Source: Flavobacterium sp. TAB 87
Lineage (GTDB): Bacteria; Bacteroidota; Bacteroidia; Flavobacteriales; Flavobacteriaceae
Assembly: GCF_001529295.1 (NCBI RefSeq)
Contig: NZ_LLWK01000038.1
Location: 434,001 to 498,000 of the forward strand
Length of the DNA stretch: 64,000 nt
Direction of reading: 5' to 3'
The notes beneath the pieces were generated by a model. That model was not told the origin of the DNA and did no database searches. It saw only the letters and a list, made by a program, of their open reading frames with translations. Made by a program: the position numbers and the translations under genes. This document shows, piece after piece, positions 29,975-38,035 of this stretch. The first letter of the stretch is position 1. Each line of letters opens with the position of its first letter.

Positions 29975-30943
29975 ATCCTAATTTCGGCGGTCCTCTGTAT
30001 TTCTTGTTTTAAAAAGAACGATAAAAATAAGAGTAAAGAAGCCAATAAAACCAATGCTATATCGGTTATCATTGACGACCAATTGTGGTACGGAGAAGTC
30101 GGAGATACGATTCGAAATAAATTTGCTTCGCCCGTTGTTGGCCTTACCAAAGAGGAACCTCTGTTTACCATCAATCAATATTCGGCAAAATTACTAGAAG
30201 GCTACATGACCGATGGCCGCAATGTGATTATTGTTAAAAAAGAAGATTTTAATAAATTTGAAGTCAAAAGAAATCAATATACCTCTCCTCAAAATGTATT
30301 TCGCATTAGCGGCAAATCTATTGCTGATATTATCCAGTCGATCGAAATTAACGCAGCAAGCATCATTCAACAAATTCATAAAACCGAACTCGAGGAATGC
30401 CAGCAACAAAATGCGAAGTCATTACTCGATCCGACGGTTATCAAAAACAAATTTCATATCGATTTAAAAATCCCAACAGGTTTTAAATATGCCTTGCATG
30501 AACGCAACTTTATTTGGCTTAAAAAAGAAGTAGTAGGCGGAAATATCAGTTTGTTGCTGTACCAAATTCCACTACATTCATTTGATCCTTCAAAGGATAT
30601 TGCCAATCAAATTGTAAAAATTAGAGATTCTGTTGGCCTGCATGTAAAAGGAAAAGAGCCGGATACACCAATGGTAACAGACGATTCTTATGCTCCCTAT
30701 TTTTCTACCATTCTTCTAGATGGTAAGAAAGCATTTGAAACCAAAGGAACATGGGAATTGCAAAACGATTTTATGATGGGACCTTTTATCAATTATGCTA
30801 TTATAGATGAAACGTACAATCGAGTTTTGGTTGTTGAGGGTTTTTGTTATGCACCGTCTAATGAAGAACGAGATTTAATGTTGTATTTAGAATCTATTAT
30901 CAAATCGGTGCAAGTGCAACCGCGACAAAAAGCAGAAGAATGA
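29954..30943 (+). CDS. DUF4837 family lipoprotein
   Basis: A 329-residue lipoprotein of the Flavobacteriia-typical DUF4837 family; function unknown. The start is well supported because it gives a short signal peptide with a lipobox (ISC, Cys18) and then a charged Lys/Asn-rich linker. Family-like segments include FKYALHERNFIWLKKE, LLLYQIPLHSFDP and YAPYFSTILLDGKKAFE, and the C-terminal VVEGFCYAPSNEERD. Its start codon sits in the loop of a terminator-like hairpin after mltD, so expression may depend on read-through or on RNA structure. It overlaps the next gene by four bases (ATGA), so the two are probably translated together. Confidence 0.8.
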   Translation: MNKAIFFILISAVLCISCFKKNDKNKSKEANKTNAISVIIDDQLWYGEVGDTIRNKFASPVVGLTKEEPLFTINQYSAKLLEGYMTDGRNVIIVKKEDFNKFEVKRNQYTSPQNVFRISGKSIADIIQSIEINAASIIQQIHKTELEECQQQNAKSLLDPTVIKNKFHIDLKIPTGFKYALHERNFIWLKKEVVGGNISLLLYQIPLHSFDPSKDIANQIVKIRDSVGLHVKGKEPDTPMVTDDSYAPYFSTILLDGKKAFETKGTWELQNDFMMGPFINYAIIDETYNRVLVVEGFCYAPSNEERDLMLYLESIIKSVQVQPRQKAEE

Positions 30944-31416
30944 ATCAAGTAGAATGGAAAATAAAGCCTTTTCAGGAGTTAACGGTATCCGAATTATATG
31001 ACACGCTACAATTACGCAGTGAAGTCTTTGTGGTGGAGCAAAATTGCGTCTATCTTGACTTAGACGGTAAAGATAAAAAAGCGTTGCACCTAATTGGTGT
31101 TTGTGATAGTGAAATCGTGGCGCATGCCCGTTTGTTTGATGCCAAAATTAGTTTTGAAAATGCATCGATTGGTCGAGTAGTGGTTAGTCCAAAATACCGT
31201 CATAGAAAGTGGGGTCACGCGTTAATGCAGCAGGCTATTGATGGCATAAGACTGCATTATAATAAAACAGCAATAACCATCGGTGCACAATTGTATCTTA
31301 AAAAGTTTTACGAATCGCACGGCTTTATACAAACTAGCGAAATGTATTTAGAAGATGACATTCCGCATATTGAGATGCAATTGCTGCCAGTGCTAAAAAA
31401 CAGTACAAATGAATAA
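30940..31416 (+). CDS. ElaA-like GNAT N-acetyltransferase
   Basis: A 158-residue protein of the Gcn5-related acetyltransferase superfamily, ElaA subgroup. The N-terminal stretch LYDTLQLRSEVFVVEQNCVY with the following LDLDGKDKKALHLIG is typical of ElaA-type proteins. The acetyl-CoA-binding region is at about residues 80-105 (GRVVVSPKYRHRKWGHALM). The substrate is unknown. Its start overlaps the DUF4837 stop by four bases and its end overlaps the next GNAT gene by eight bases, so all three genes are probably one transcript. Confidence 0.85.
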   Translation: MNQVEWKIKPFQELTVSELYDTLQLRSEVFVVEQNCVYLDLDGKDKKALHLIGVCDSEIVAHARLFDAKISFENASIGRVVVSPKYRHRKWGHALMQQAIDGIRLHYNKTAITIGAQLYLKKFYESHGFIQTSEMYLEDDIPHIEMQLLPVLKNSTNE

Positions 31417-31948
31417 GTACAAGATCGATAGCGGACGCTTAACGTTGAGGGCTATTGTCGAAAAAGATCTCCTGCAGGTACATTATCTGCATTCGTTAGA
31501 AGAGGTCGACCAATACAACACAGTAGGTATTCCTGAAAATTTACAAGAAACCGAATCAATTCTCCAAAGTTGGCTTAAAGAACATGATACTCAAAACACG
31601 CAGCGGTTTACCTTTGCGGTTGAGTTGAATACGGATCATCAATTCATTGGTTTAATTGGAATCTCGCTTGGAAAAGCCAAGTACAAAAATGCTGAAGTTT
31701 GGTTTAAATTTGATCCAAAGTTTTGGAACAAAGGCTACGCGACAGAAGCGTTGAAAGAACTATTGCTTTTTGGTTTTGAGGAGCTAAGACTCCACCGAAT
31801 CGAAGCGGGCTGTGCTGTAGCGAATTTGGGTTCAATACAGGTTTTAGAGAAAGCAGGAATGCGTAGAGAAGCACATACCCGACAACTTTTGCCGTTAAAA
31901 TCGGGATGGTCAGATAATTACGGATACGCAAAATTAGCATCCGATTGA
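31409..31948 (+). CDS. RimJ/RimL-type GNAT N-acetyltransferase
   Basis: A 179-residue acetyltransferase of the RimJ/RimL type (Acetyltransf_3-like). Features are the opening LTLRAIVEKDLLQV, the central strand QFIGLIGISLGKAKYKNAE, WFKFDPKFWNKGYATEAL with the acetyl-CoA phosphate-binding loop, and a late VANLGSIQVLEKAGM. Members acetylate ribosomal protein N-termini or small molecules; the substrate here cannot be told. It is the last gene before a strong two-way terminator. Confidence 0.85.
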   Translation: MNKYKIDSGRLTLRAIVEKDLLQVHYLHSLEEVDQYNTVGIPENLQETESILQSWLKEHDTQNTQRFTFAVELNTDHQFIGLIGISLGKAKYKNAEVWFKFDPKFWNKGYATEALKELLLFGFEELRLHRIEAGCAVANLGSIQVLEKAGMRREAHTRQLLPLKSGWSDNYGYAKLASD

Positions 31949-31992
31949 TGAAACGTATCGCGTTTCTGTAAGCAGAACTTAAAAATAAGCAT

Positions 31993-32036
31993 AAAAAAAG
32001 TGGGTAGTTAGAATTCTAAATACCCACTTTTTTTTT
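31993..32036. terminator. bidirectional terminator between convergent genes
   Basis: AAAAAAAGTGGGTA (31993-32006) pairs with TACCCACTTTTTTTTT (32021-32036), with an inner TTAGAATTCTAA palindrome extending the stem. T-runs on both strands serve the rightward GNAT gene and the leftward peptidase gene. Confidence 0.85.
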
Positions 32037-32051
32037 AAGAGTTGAAGCGTA

Positions 32052-33248
32052 TTATACTCCTATTTTTTTAGCAATATCTGCTGGAATTGCATTTTTGTTC
32101 ACTAAGAAAGAAGTCGTCTTATATTTTACGAAATTCTTAGTTACAAAAAGATAACCTTTGTAATCATTGGTTGCGCCCCAAGAGTTCTTAACGATATAAT
32201 AGTCTTTACCCGATTGATCTTTGGCCAAACCGATAATGTGCATTGCGTGATCGTCTGTAGTTTCATAATTGTCAAACGCTTCTTGACGCAATTCTGGAGT
32301 AATGTCTAGTTCTGTTTTTGGACCGTTAAACATTTCTTTTTTCTCCTCTTCGCTCATATCTTGGTATTTCTTGGTTGGCACATACGCTACACCATTTTTC
32401 CAGCTAAAGCTTTTTTCGCTCACATCTGTCGACCACGCTACTGTATACCCTTTTTTCAAAGCATTGTCAATTACGTCGGTCATCTCATTCATTTTTACGT
32501 TGTATACTTGATCAAACGACCAGTTATCAGGAACCATTAACATTGTTTTTTGATAGTAAGGTGCATTGGTAAACGAAGATAGTTCTACATATTCGTCTGG
32601 ATTTATGCCTACTACTTCTTTTGCAAAAGTCTTTGGAGTGTATTCTTTACCTTTAAAATTAAATTTTTCTGGAACCTGACCCAAATACGAGTCAATTACT
32701 GCGGCGTATGCTTTTTGCCAGTTGGGAGTTAAACTTCCATTCGGATTTTTAACAACCGCATTTAAAACACCTTCTAGCATCGCAGACATTTCGCCCAGTT
32801 GGTTTTTATCTGTTCCATAATTTAGACCAGTGTAGACCTCTCTAGGTACGGCTCCGTATTTACGAAACATGTTTATTACGTCGTGCGTTTCTCCACCTTC
32901 TCCTAAAGAAACAGCTCCGTGCATTCTCACATAGTTTGCTCCTTTATCCACATAGACGTTGCGTGCAGAAAAAAGTTGAGACAATTCAACTGGTTGTTTG
33001 CCCATACGAATCATTTCCGACTCCAAATACGAATTGGTGGCGTAGCTCCAACAGGTTCCCGAAGATCCTTGGCTTTTTACAGCAGTAGTTCCTAAGTTAA
33101 TTTGCTCGGTAAATTTGAAGCTGCTTTTGCTATTCTCGCTGGCATTTAACTTCAGTGAATTGACCAAAATGTCTTGGGCAGACACCACACTTAATCCCGC
33201 AAAAAACAAGGTGGCAACACCAAACGATTGGATTAGATTTTTTTTCAT
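32052..33248 (-). CDS. exported C1 papain-family peptidase (bleomycin hydrolase/PepC-like)
   Basis: A cysteine peptidase related to aminopeptidase C/bleomycin hydrolase. The 398-residue protein carries a signal peptide (1 to about 25, VVSAQ), unlike the cytoplasmic classical enzymes, so it should work outside the inner membrane. Catalytic residues are visible: Gln60 and Cys66 in SQGSSGTCWSYA, His334 in DDHAMHI, and Asn355 in VKNSWG. The C-terminus (IPADIAKKIGV) is longer than the single-residue tail trimmed in some bleomycin hydrolases. It has its own region between two terminators, so it is monocistronic. Confidence 0.88.
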   Translation of the reverse strand: MKKNLIQSFGVATLFFAGLSVVSAQDILVNSLKLNASENSKSSFKFTEQINLGTTAVKSQGSSGTCWSYATNSYLESEMIRMGKQPVELSQLFSARNVYVDKGANYVRMHGAVSLGEGGETHDVINMFRKYGAVPREVYTGLNYGTDKNQLGEMSAMLEGVLNAVVKNPNGSLTPNWQKAYAAVIDSYLGQVPEKFNFKGKEYTPKTFAKEVVGINPDEYVELSSFTNAPYYQKTMLMVPDNWSFDQVYNVKMNEMTDVIDNALKKGYTVAWSTDVSEKSFSWKNGVAYVPTKKYQDMSEEEKKEMFNGPKTELDITPELRQEAFDNYETTDDHAMHIIGLAKDQSGKDYYIVKNSWGATNDYKGYLFVTKNFVKYKTTSFLVNKNAIPADIAKKIGV

Positions 33249-33382
33249 AGTAATAATTTAATAATAGTTGAGTTAGTAAGCATAAATGAATTAGTGTTGC
33301 AAAATAATCAAAAACAAACCAAAAAATTTAGTCTTTTAACAAATTATTGAATCACAAGCAGATTGCAATTGCGTAAAACAAA

Positions 33383-33412
33383 AAAATCCCTGCGTTCTGT
33401 CGCAGGGATTTT
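33383..33412 (-). terminator. terminator of ssb
   Basis: AAAATCCCTGCG (33383-33394) and CGCAGGGATTTT (33401-33412) form a perfect 12-bp stem with a six-base loop. On the minus strand it is followed by a run of T, so it ends the ssb transcript 35 bases after its stop codon. Confidence 0.8.
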
Positions 33413-33447
33413 AAATATAAAGTTTAAACTGGAATGATTGACTATAA

Positions 33448-33783
33448 TTATTTGGCTCCTAATAATTGCAAATCACTAATTAGGACTTCAGTGATATAGC
33501 GTTTTTCACCGTTTTTATCGTCATAACTTCGGTGGGTCAACTTACCTTCAACGGCAACTTCTTTGCCCTTGGTTACGTATTTCTCAATTAATTCGGCTGT
33601 TTTTCCCCAGGCAGTTAATCGGTGCCATTCGGTTTGTTCTACTTTTTCGCCTTTGTCATTGGTATATCGGTCGTTGGTTGCAACCGTAATGTTGGCTACT
33701 TTTCGACCGCCTTCTAATGTTTTTACTTCTGGATCTTGACCTACGTGACCAATCAACTGCACTCTGTTTCTTAAATTACTCAT
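33448..33783 (-). CDS. ssb: single-stranded DNA-binding protein
   Basis: A 111-residue SSB with one OB fold, used to coat single-stranded DNA in replication, repair or recombination. It begins NRVQLIGHVGQDPEVKTLEGG and continues with VANITVATNDRY and EWHRLTAWGKTAELIEKYV, then KGKEVAVEGKLTHRSYDD, all standard for the family. It is short: there is no acidic C-terminal tail of the DDDIPF type, and it ends in LQLLGAK. It may therefore be a secondary SSB rather than the main replicative one. A strong terminator follows. Confidence 0.93.
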   Translation of the reverse strand: MSNLRNRVQLIGHVGQDPEVKTLEGGRKVANITVATNDRYTNDKGEKVEQTEWHRLTAWGKTAELIEKYVTKGKEVAVEGKLTHRSYDDKNGEKRYITEVLISDLQLLGAK

Positions 33784-33929
33784 GGCGTATACTTTTTTAA
33801 TGGTTTATATAATGTTGCAATCGTTACAGTGATTCAACTAGGCAAAGATGCAACAGTAGTCAAAAAGTATTCGGTTGTTAACTAGTTATAGTCGGCTGTA
33901 ATTATTTGTTGTCGTTTGTAATTAACTTT

Positions 33930-35717
33930 TTACAGGTACAACATTGGTAATAAAAATGAAGCTAAAATCAATAAAACGATCGATAGTATTCCTCCAATAA
34001 TTAAAAAATGTTTGAATTTGTAAATACCCAATCCGTAAATAATAGCATTGGTTTGGTAGCCCATTGGCGTGTAAAAACTAAAGTTAGCACCAAACATAAC
34101 CGCATATAAAAGTGGCTTCGGATTTAAATTTAGTTTGGCGGCAACTGCAATCACAATTGGTGCTACGATAATTGCGGTAGCATTATTAGAGACAAAGCCA
34201 CTCATTAACATTGTAAATGCAAAAATGATAGAAATGGTTACCGAGGTAGGAACTGATTTTAAAAGTCCGTACAAATGTTCGGCAAGATACACATCGGTTC
34301 CTGTATTTTTCATCGCTACTCCAAGTGGAATCATTCCTGCCAATAAGAAAATTACTTGCCAGTTAATTCCAGAGTACGCATCTTTTAACTGAATACAACC
34401 GGTAAACAAACACAAACCAACTCCCAAAAGACTGCTCTTTAATATGGAAAAGGTATTACTAGCCGATAAAATGATAACCAATAAAATAGCACCAAACGAA
34501 ATTATTTTCTTATAATTCGGAATGTGTGGGTTGGTAATTACAGTGTTTGCAAACAACAAGTTATTAGAATTTGCTATCCTTTGAATTTCAGTTAAATTCC
34601 CTGTCAATAACACACGGTTTCCCGGAATTATAAATTTCTTTGAGAAAAACTTTTTAAAATAATTGCTGTTATTTGGACGAGTTCTGTCGCTACTTACTCC
34701 TTTCACATACACGTTCTCAGGCAAAGATTCGTTAAATTCTTCAATCGACATATTAATGTAACGCGAGTTAGGAAGAATAATAACTTCATGAAATTCATTG
34801 CTAAAATGCTCTTCAACCAAATCTTGATCAACTCCCAAAATATTTAAACCTAACCTTTCAGTTTGTGCCGTTAAATCTTCGATGGTTAAATCAAGCCAAA
34901 GTATGTCGTTTTCTTGCAGTATTTCCGATTTTAAATCGCTTTTTAAATGCCTTTTCCCACGCTGAATTTTAACGAGACGAATGTCATTTTCATTCCAAAT
35001 TTCAGTATCGTAGGGTTCTTTGCCAATTAATTTAGAACCCGCTTTAATTTTTACTGCGGTGATGTACCCAAATTTATTATGCAAGTCGATGTTTTCTGGC
35101 TCTGGAGTTCGGGGTAAAAACTTTTTAGCAAGAAAAAATATAATCGGAATAGAAACTAAGATAAAAATGATTCCCGCTGTAGAAAATTCGAAGAAACCAA
35201 AACGCCCGATACCACTTTTTCGCGAAATATCCGAAACAATCAAGTTGGTACTTGTTCCCATTAAAGTACAGCTACCACCTAAAATTCCAGCAAATGAAAT
35301 GGGTAATAAAACTCTAGCACGATCTACTTTGCCCAGTTTGTCTAATTCGTTGACTAATTTGATAAAAATAATAACAACGGCAGTTGTTGCAATAAAAGAA
35401 GAAAAAATCCCAACAGTAATCATTAATAAAGGTAAAAAGAACCAAATGGGCAATTTCATTATCGGAACAATCTTTTGCGCCATCCAAGAAACTACGCCAT
35501 TTTTCTCTAAGCCAATGGCAATAATCATTAAACATAGTATGGTTAAGACCGCATTGTCAGAAAATCCAGAAACGGCTTCTTCGGGTGTTACCAGTCCACA
35601 GATTAGAAGACTTATCAAGATAAAAAAGGCAGTCTTGTCTACCGTAAATTTTTCGCTCACAAAGAGTGCGAAAGCCACCACTAAAATTCCGATTACGATA
35701 GCAATAGCTGTTGTCAT
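33930..35717 (-). CDS. SLC13 (DASS) family permease with two TrkA-C domains
   Basis: A 595-residue inner-membrane transporter with about 11-12 hydrophobic segments split by a soluble insert. The first block (to about residue 200) contains SFAGILGGSCTLMGTSTNLI, the SNT-type sodium and substrate motif of the divalent anion/sodium symporter family. The insert at about 205-375 holds two TrkA-C (RCK_C) domains, with motifs such as GSKLIGKE and NDIRLVKIQRG. The second block contains the matching SNNATAIIVAPI motif and ends in several helices. Family members move dicarboxylates, sulfate or other anions; the substrate here is not clear. It stands 146 bases upstream of ssb on the same strand. Confidence 0.85.
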   Translation of the reverse strand: MTTAIAIVIGILVVAFALFVSEKFTVDKTAFFILISLLICGLVTPEEAVSGFSDNAVLTILCLMIIAIGLEKNGVVSWMAQKIVPIMKLPIWFFLPLLMITVGIFSSFIATTAVVIIFIKLVNELDKLGKVDRARVLLPISFAGILGGSCTLMGTSTNLIVSDISRKSGIGRFGFFEFSTAGIIFILVSIPIIFFLAKKFLPRTPEPENIDLHNKFGYITAVKIKAGSKLIGKEPYDTEIWNENDIRLVKIQRGKRHLKSDLKSEILQENDILWLDLTIEDLTAQTERLGLNILGVDQDLVEEHFSNEFHEVIILPNSRYINMSIEEFNESLPENVYVKGVSSDRTRPNNSNYFKKFFSKKFIIPGNRVLLTGNLTEIQRIANSNNLLFANTVITNPHIPNYKKIISFGAILLVIILSASNTFSILKSSLLGVGLCLFTGCIQLKDAYSGINWQVIFLLAGMIPLGVAMKNTGTDVYLAEHLYGLLKSVPTSVTISIIFAFTMLMSGFVSNNATAIIVAPIVIAVAAKLNLNPKPLLYAVMFGANFSFYTPMGYQTNAIIYGLGIYKFKHFLIIGGILSIVLLILASFLLPMLYL

Positions 35718-35826
35718 AATTTCTTCAATTAAAAATTTAAAAGTATTGGCAAAACTACCGATTAAAGTTATATAATTTTTTAGAGATGTTATATTTTAAG
35801 TAATTTTGATTTATAATTGTAACCGT

Positions 35827-35856
35827 TTGTAAATGGAAATAGTTTTTGTATATTTG
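35827..35856 (+). promoter_or_regulatory. putative promoter with a long leader
   Basis: TTG (35827-35829), 19 bases, TATATTTG (35849-35856): an excellent match to the Bacteroidota consensus. The next clear start codon, at 36148, is nearly 290 bases away, so there is a long leader or a separate short RNA. Confidence 0.5.
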
Positions 35857-35886
35857 TTAGATTGCCGCGATTTATTTGCGAATTAT

Positions 35887-35931
35887 TAAAAAAGGAAGTG
35901 TTTTATTCGTAAGTACCACTTTTTTAATACT
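35887..35931 (+). repeat. imperfect stem-loop in the leader
   Basis: TTAAAAAAGGAAGTG on the left and CACTTTTTTAA on the right can pair with a small bulge, starting about 30 bases after the predicted promoter. The right arm ends in a T-run, so it could act as a weak terminator. Confidence 0.3.
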
Positions 35932-35934
35932 TAA

Positions 35935-36119
35935 AAGGAGTTGTTAGTAGAAATCGGTTTTAAAGTTCGGACAGAAAAAATGATCATTCGGAAGTACAGC
36001 GAGGCAATAAAAAATAAGATTTAAAAAAATTAAAACAAGATTTGCAGACAGTAAAAGCAATAAAATCATTCGCGTTTAAAATGCTTTTAAGTAGAGATGA
36101 GGTGGAAATGGCGCTGTAA
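35935..36119 (+). pseudogene. possible gene remnant, IS3 OrfA-like at one end
   Basis: Two short open stretches in different frames read like protein. The first (35935-36024) ends with RTEKMIIRKYSEAIKNKI and a stop; the RKYSEAxKxKI pattern recalls the N-terminus of IS3-family OrfA transposase proteins. The second (36018-36119) runs for 33 codons, includes LQTVKAIKSFAFKMLLSR and stops at 36117. Together they could be a frameshifted remnant of a mobile-element gene lying in the leader of the next gene. The similarity is from memory only and weak. Confidence 0.25.
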
Positions 36120-36147
36120 ATTAAAATTCAAAAAAGGAAGAACAAAC

Positions 36148-37677
36148 ATGCAGAAAGAAATAAATAAAGTCGAGCTACGAAATTTGGCTTTTGAAGATTA
36201 CAAACAATTAAAAAACTCTATGATCGAATCGTATCCAGAAATGGCCGATTCGTATTGGAAACCCGGAGAAATTGAATTATTACTAAAAATTTTCCCAGAA
36301 GGACAATTGGTTATTTTGGTTGATGATATCGTTGTAGGTTCGGCACTATCGTTAATTGTAGATGAAAAAAGAGTAGATAAAAAACATAATTATTTAGAGA
36401 TTCTAGGCAACTATACCTTTTCTACACACAATCCTGAAGGTGATGTATTGTACGGAATAGATGTTTTTATTCATCCCGAATACCGCGGTTTGCGTTTGGG
36501 GAGACGTTTATATGATGCTAGAAAAGAACTATGCGAGCAACTAAACTTGCAGTCGATTGTATTTGCAGGTCGTATTCCTAATTATGGACAATACGCCAAG
36601 AAATATTCGCCAAAAAAATACATTGAAAAAGTAAAGGATAAAGAAATACACGATCCAGTGTTATCGTTTCAGTTGAGTAATGATTTTCACGTATTGCGTG
36701 TGATAAAAAATTACCTAGAAGGCGACCAAGATTCAATGGAATTTGCTGTTTTATTAGAATGGAATAATATTTATTACGATGAAAGTCCGAAGTTAATCAA
36801 CCTCGATAAAAGCGTGATACGTCTGGGATTAATTCAGTGGCAAATGCGATCACTAAACAATATTGAAGCTTTATTTGAACAATCTGAGTTTTTTATTGAT
36901 GTAGTTTCGGGTTACGGAAGTGATTTTGCTTTGTTTCCAGAATTGTTTGCAGCGCCTTTAATGGCCGATTACAATCATCTTACCGAAGCAGAAGCCATTC
37001 GCGAATTAGCCAGACATACCGATTCTATTCGCAAAAAATTTCAAGAATTTGCCATTTCATATAATATCAACATCATTACTGGAAGCATGCCTTACATGGA
37101 TGGTGGCAATTTGTATAATGTTGGATTTTTATGCAAAAGAGACGGAACCTCAGAGATGTATACCAAAATTCACGTGACACCAAATGAAGTACAGCATTGG
37201 GGAATGAAAGGTGGATCTGAATTTAAAACGTACGATACCGATTGTGGTAAAATAGGAATCATGATTTGTTACGATGTTGAATTTCCCGAATTGTCTCGAA
37301 TTATGGCCAACGAAGGAATGAACATTTTATTTGTTCCCTTTTTAACGGATACTCAAAATGCGTACACCAGAGTCAAACATTGTTCGCAAGCACGAGCTAT
37401 AGAAAACGAATGCTATGTGGCCATTGCGGGTTGTGTCGGAAATTTACCCAAAGTAAACAACATGGACATTCAATATGCACAAGCGGCCGTTTTTACACCT
37501 TCAGATTTTGCTTTTCCGAGTAACGGAATCAAAGCAGAAGCTACGCCCAATACCGAAATGACTTTGATTGTCGATGTAGATTTAAATTTATTGAAAGAAT
37601 TGCACGAACACGGAAGCGTTCGGATTTTAAAAGATAGAAGACATGATTTGTACGATATTAAAAAGATTGAGAAATGA
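36148..37677 (+). CDS. GNAT acetyltransferase / carbon-nitrogen hydrolase fusion
   Basis: A 509-residue two-domain protein. Residues about 5-190 form a GNAT acetyltransferase domain (YGIDVFIHPEYRGLRLGRRLY is the acetyl-CoA region). Residues about 225-500 form a nitrilase-superfamily carbon-nitrogen hydrolase with the expected catalytic Glu (FPELF), Lys (KIHVTPNE) and Cys (IMICYDVEFPE). The fusion is found in various bacteria; the amide substrate is not established. I chose the ATG at 36148, preceded by GGAAG, over the one at 36097, because residues before it are basic and unlike the family. The gene overlaps the next one by four bases, so this heads a four-gene run to 41241. Confidence 0.88.
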   Translation: MQKEINKVELRNLAFEDYKQLKNSMIESYPEMADSYWKPGEIELLLKIFPEGQLVILVDDIVVGSALSLIVDEKRVDKKHNYLEILGNYTFSTHNPEGDVLYGIDVFIHPEYRGLRLGRRLYDARKELCEQLNLQSIVFAGRIPNYGQYAKKYSPKKYIEKVKDKEIHDPVLSFQLSNDFHVLRVIKNYLEGDQDSMEFAVLLEWNNIYYDESPKLINLDKSVIRLGLIQWQMRSLNNIEALFEQSEFFIDVVSGYGSDFALFPELFAAPLMADYNHLTEAEAIRELARHTDSIRKKFQEFAISYNINIITGSMPYMDGGNLYNVGFLCKRDGTSEMYTKIHVTPNEVQHWGMKGGSEFKTYDTDCGKIGIMICYDVEFPELSRIMANEGMNILFVPFLTDTQNAYTRVKHCSQARAIENECYVAIAGCVGNLPKVNNMDIQYAQAAVFTPSDFAFPSNGIKAEATPNTEMTLIVDVDLNLLKELHEHGSVRILKDRRHDLYDIKKIEK

Positions 37678-38021
37678 AAACTTGTTTAGAGTGTAGCGAA
37701 AAAATTGTTGGTCGGGAAGACAAAAAGTTTTGTTCAGATAGTTGTAGGAATGCCTACAACAATAAAATGAACAAAGACAGTACTAACTTTATGCGAAATG
37801 TAAATAATAAACTACGAAAAAATTACCGTATTCTTGCAGAATTGAATACTGATGGAAAAAGTACGGTGACCCGAGACAAATTGTTGAGTAGAGGGTTTGA
37901 CTTTGAGTTTTTTACCAATATTCTAGCCACTAAAACCGGAAACACCTATTATTTTTTATACGATCAAGGCTATCGAATTTTAGAAAAAGATTATTATATG
38001 CTTGTTAAAAAGGAAATCTAG
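37674..38021 (+). CDS. small protein with N-terminal zinc-finger-like motif
   Basis: A 115-residue cytoplasmic protein of unknown function, with relatives as far as I recall in many Flavobacteriia. The first 25 residues contain CLECSEKI, then KFCSDSCRNAYNNK, a C-x2-C...C-x3-C arrangement like a treble-clef zinc ribbon. The remainder is basic and then mixed alpha/beta, with SRGFDFEFFTNILATKTGNT and YYFLYDQGYRIL near the end. It overlaps the upstream fusion gene by four bases and is followed at 14 bases by the M28 peptidase gene. RNA or DNA binding is a guess from the zinc motif. Confidence 0.75.
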   Translation: MKTCLECSEKIVGREDKKFCSDSCRNAYNNKMNKDSTNFMRNVNNKLRKNYRILAELNTDGKSTVTRDKLLSRGFDFEFFTNILATKTGNTYYFLYDQGYRILEKDYYMLVKKEI

Positions 38022-38035
38022 TATTGCGCTCCATT

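Noticed and set aside
29935..30467. Alternative ORFs on both strands over the DUF4837 gene
   Set aside because: The lipoprotein frame has a signal peptide, lipobox and family motifs; the others have none.
35020..35775. 251-codon rightward ORF
   Set aside because: It is antisense to the SLC13 permease; the sequence is low-complexity Lys/Ile/Thr and has no family features.
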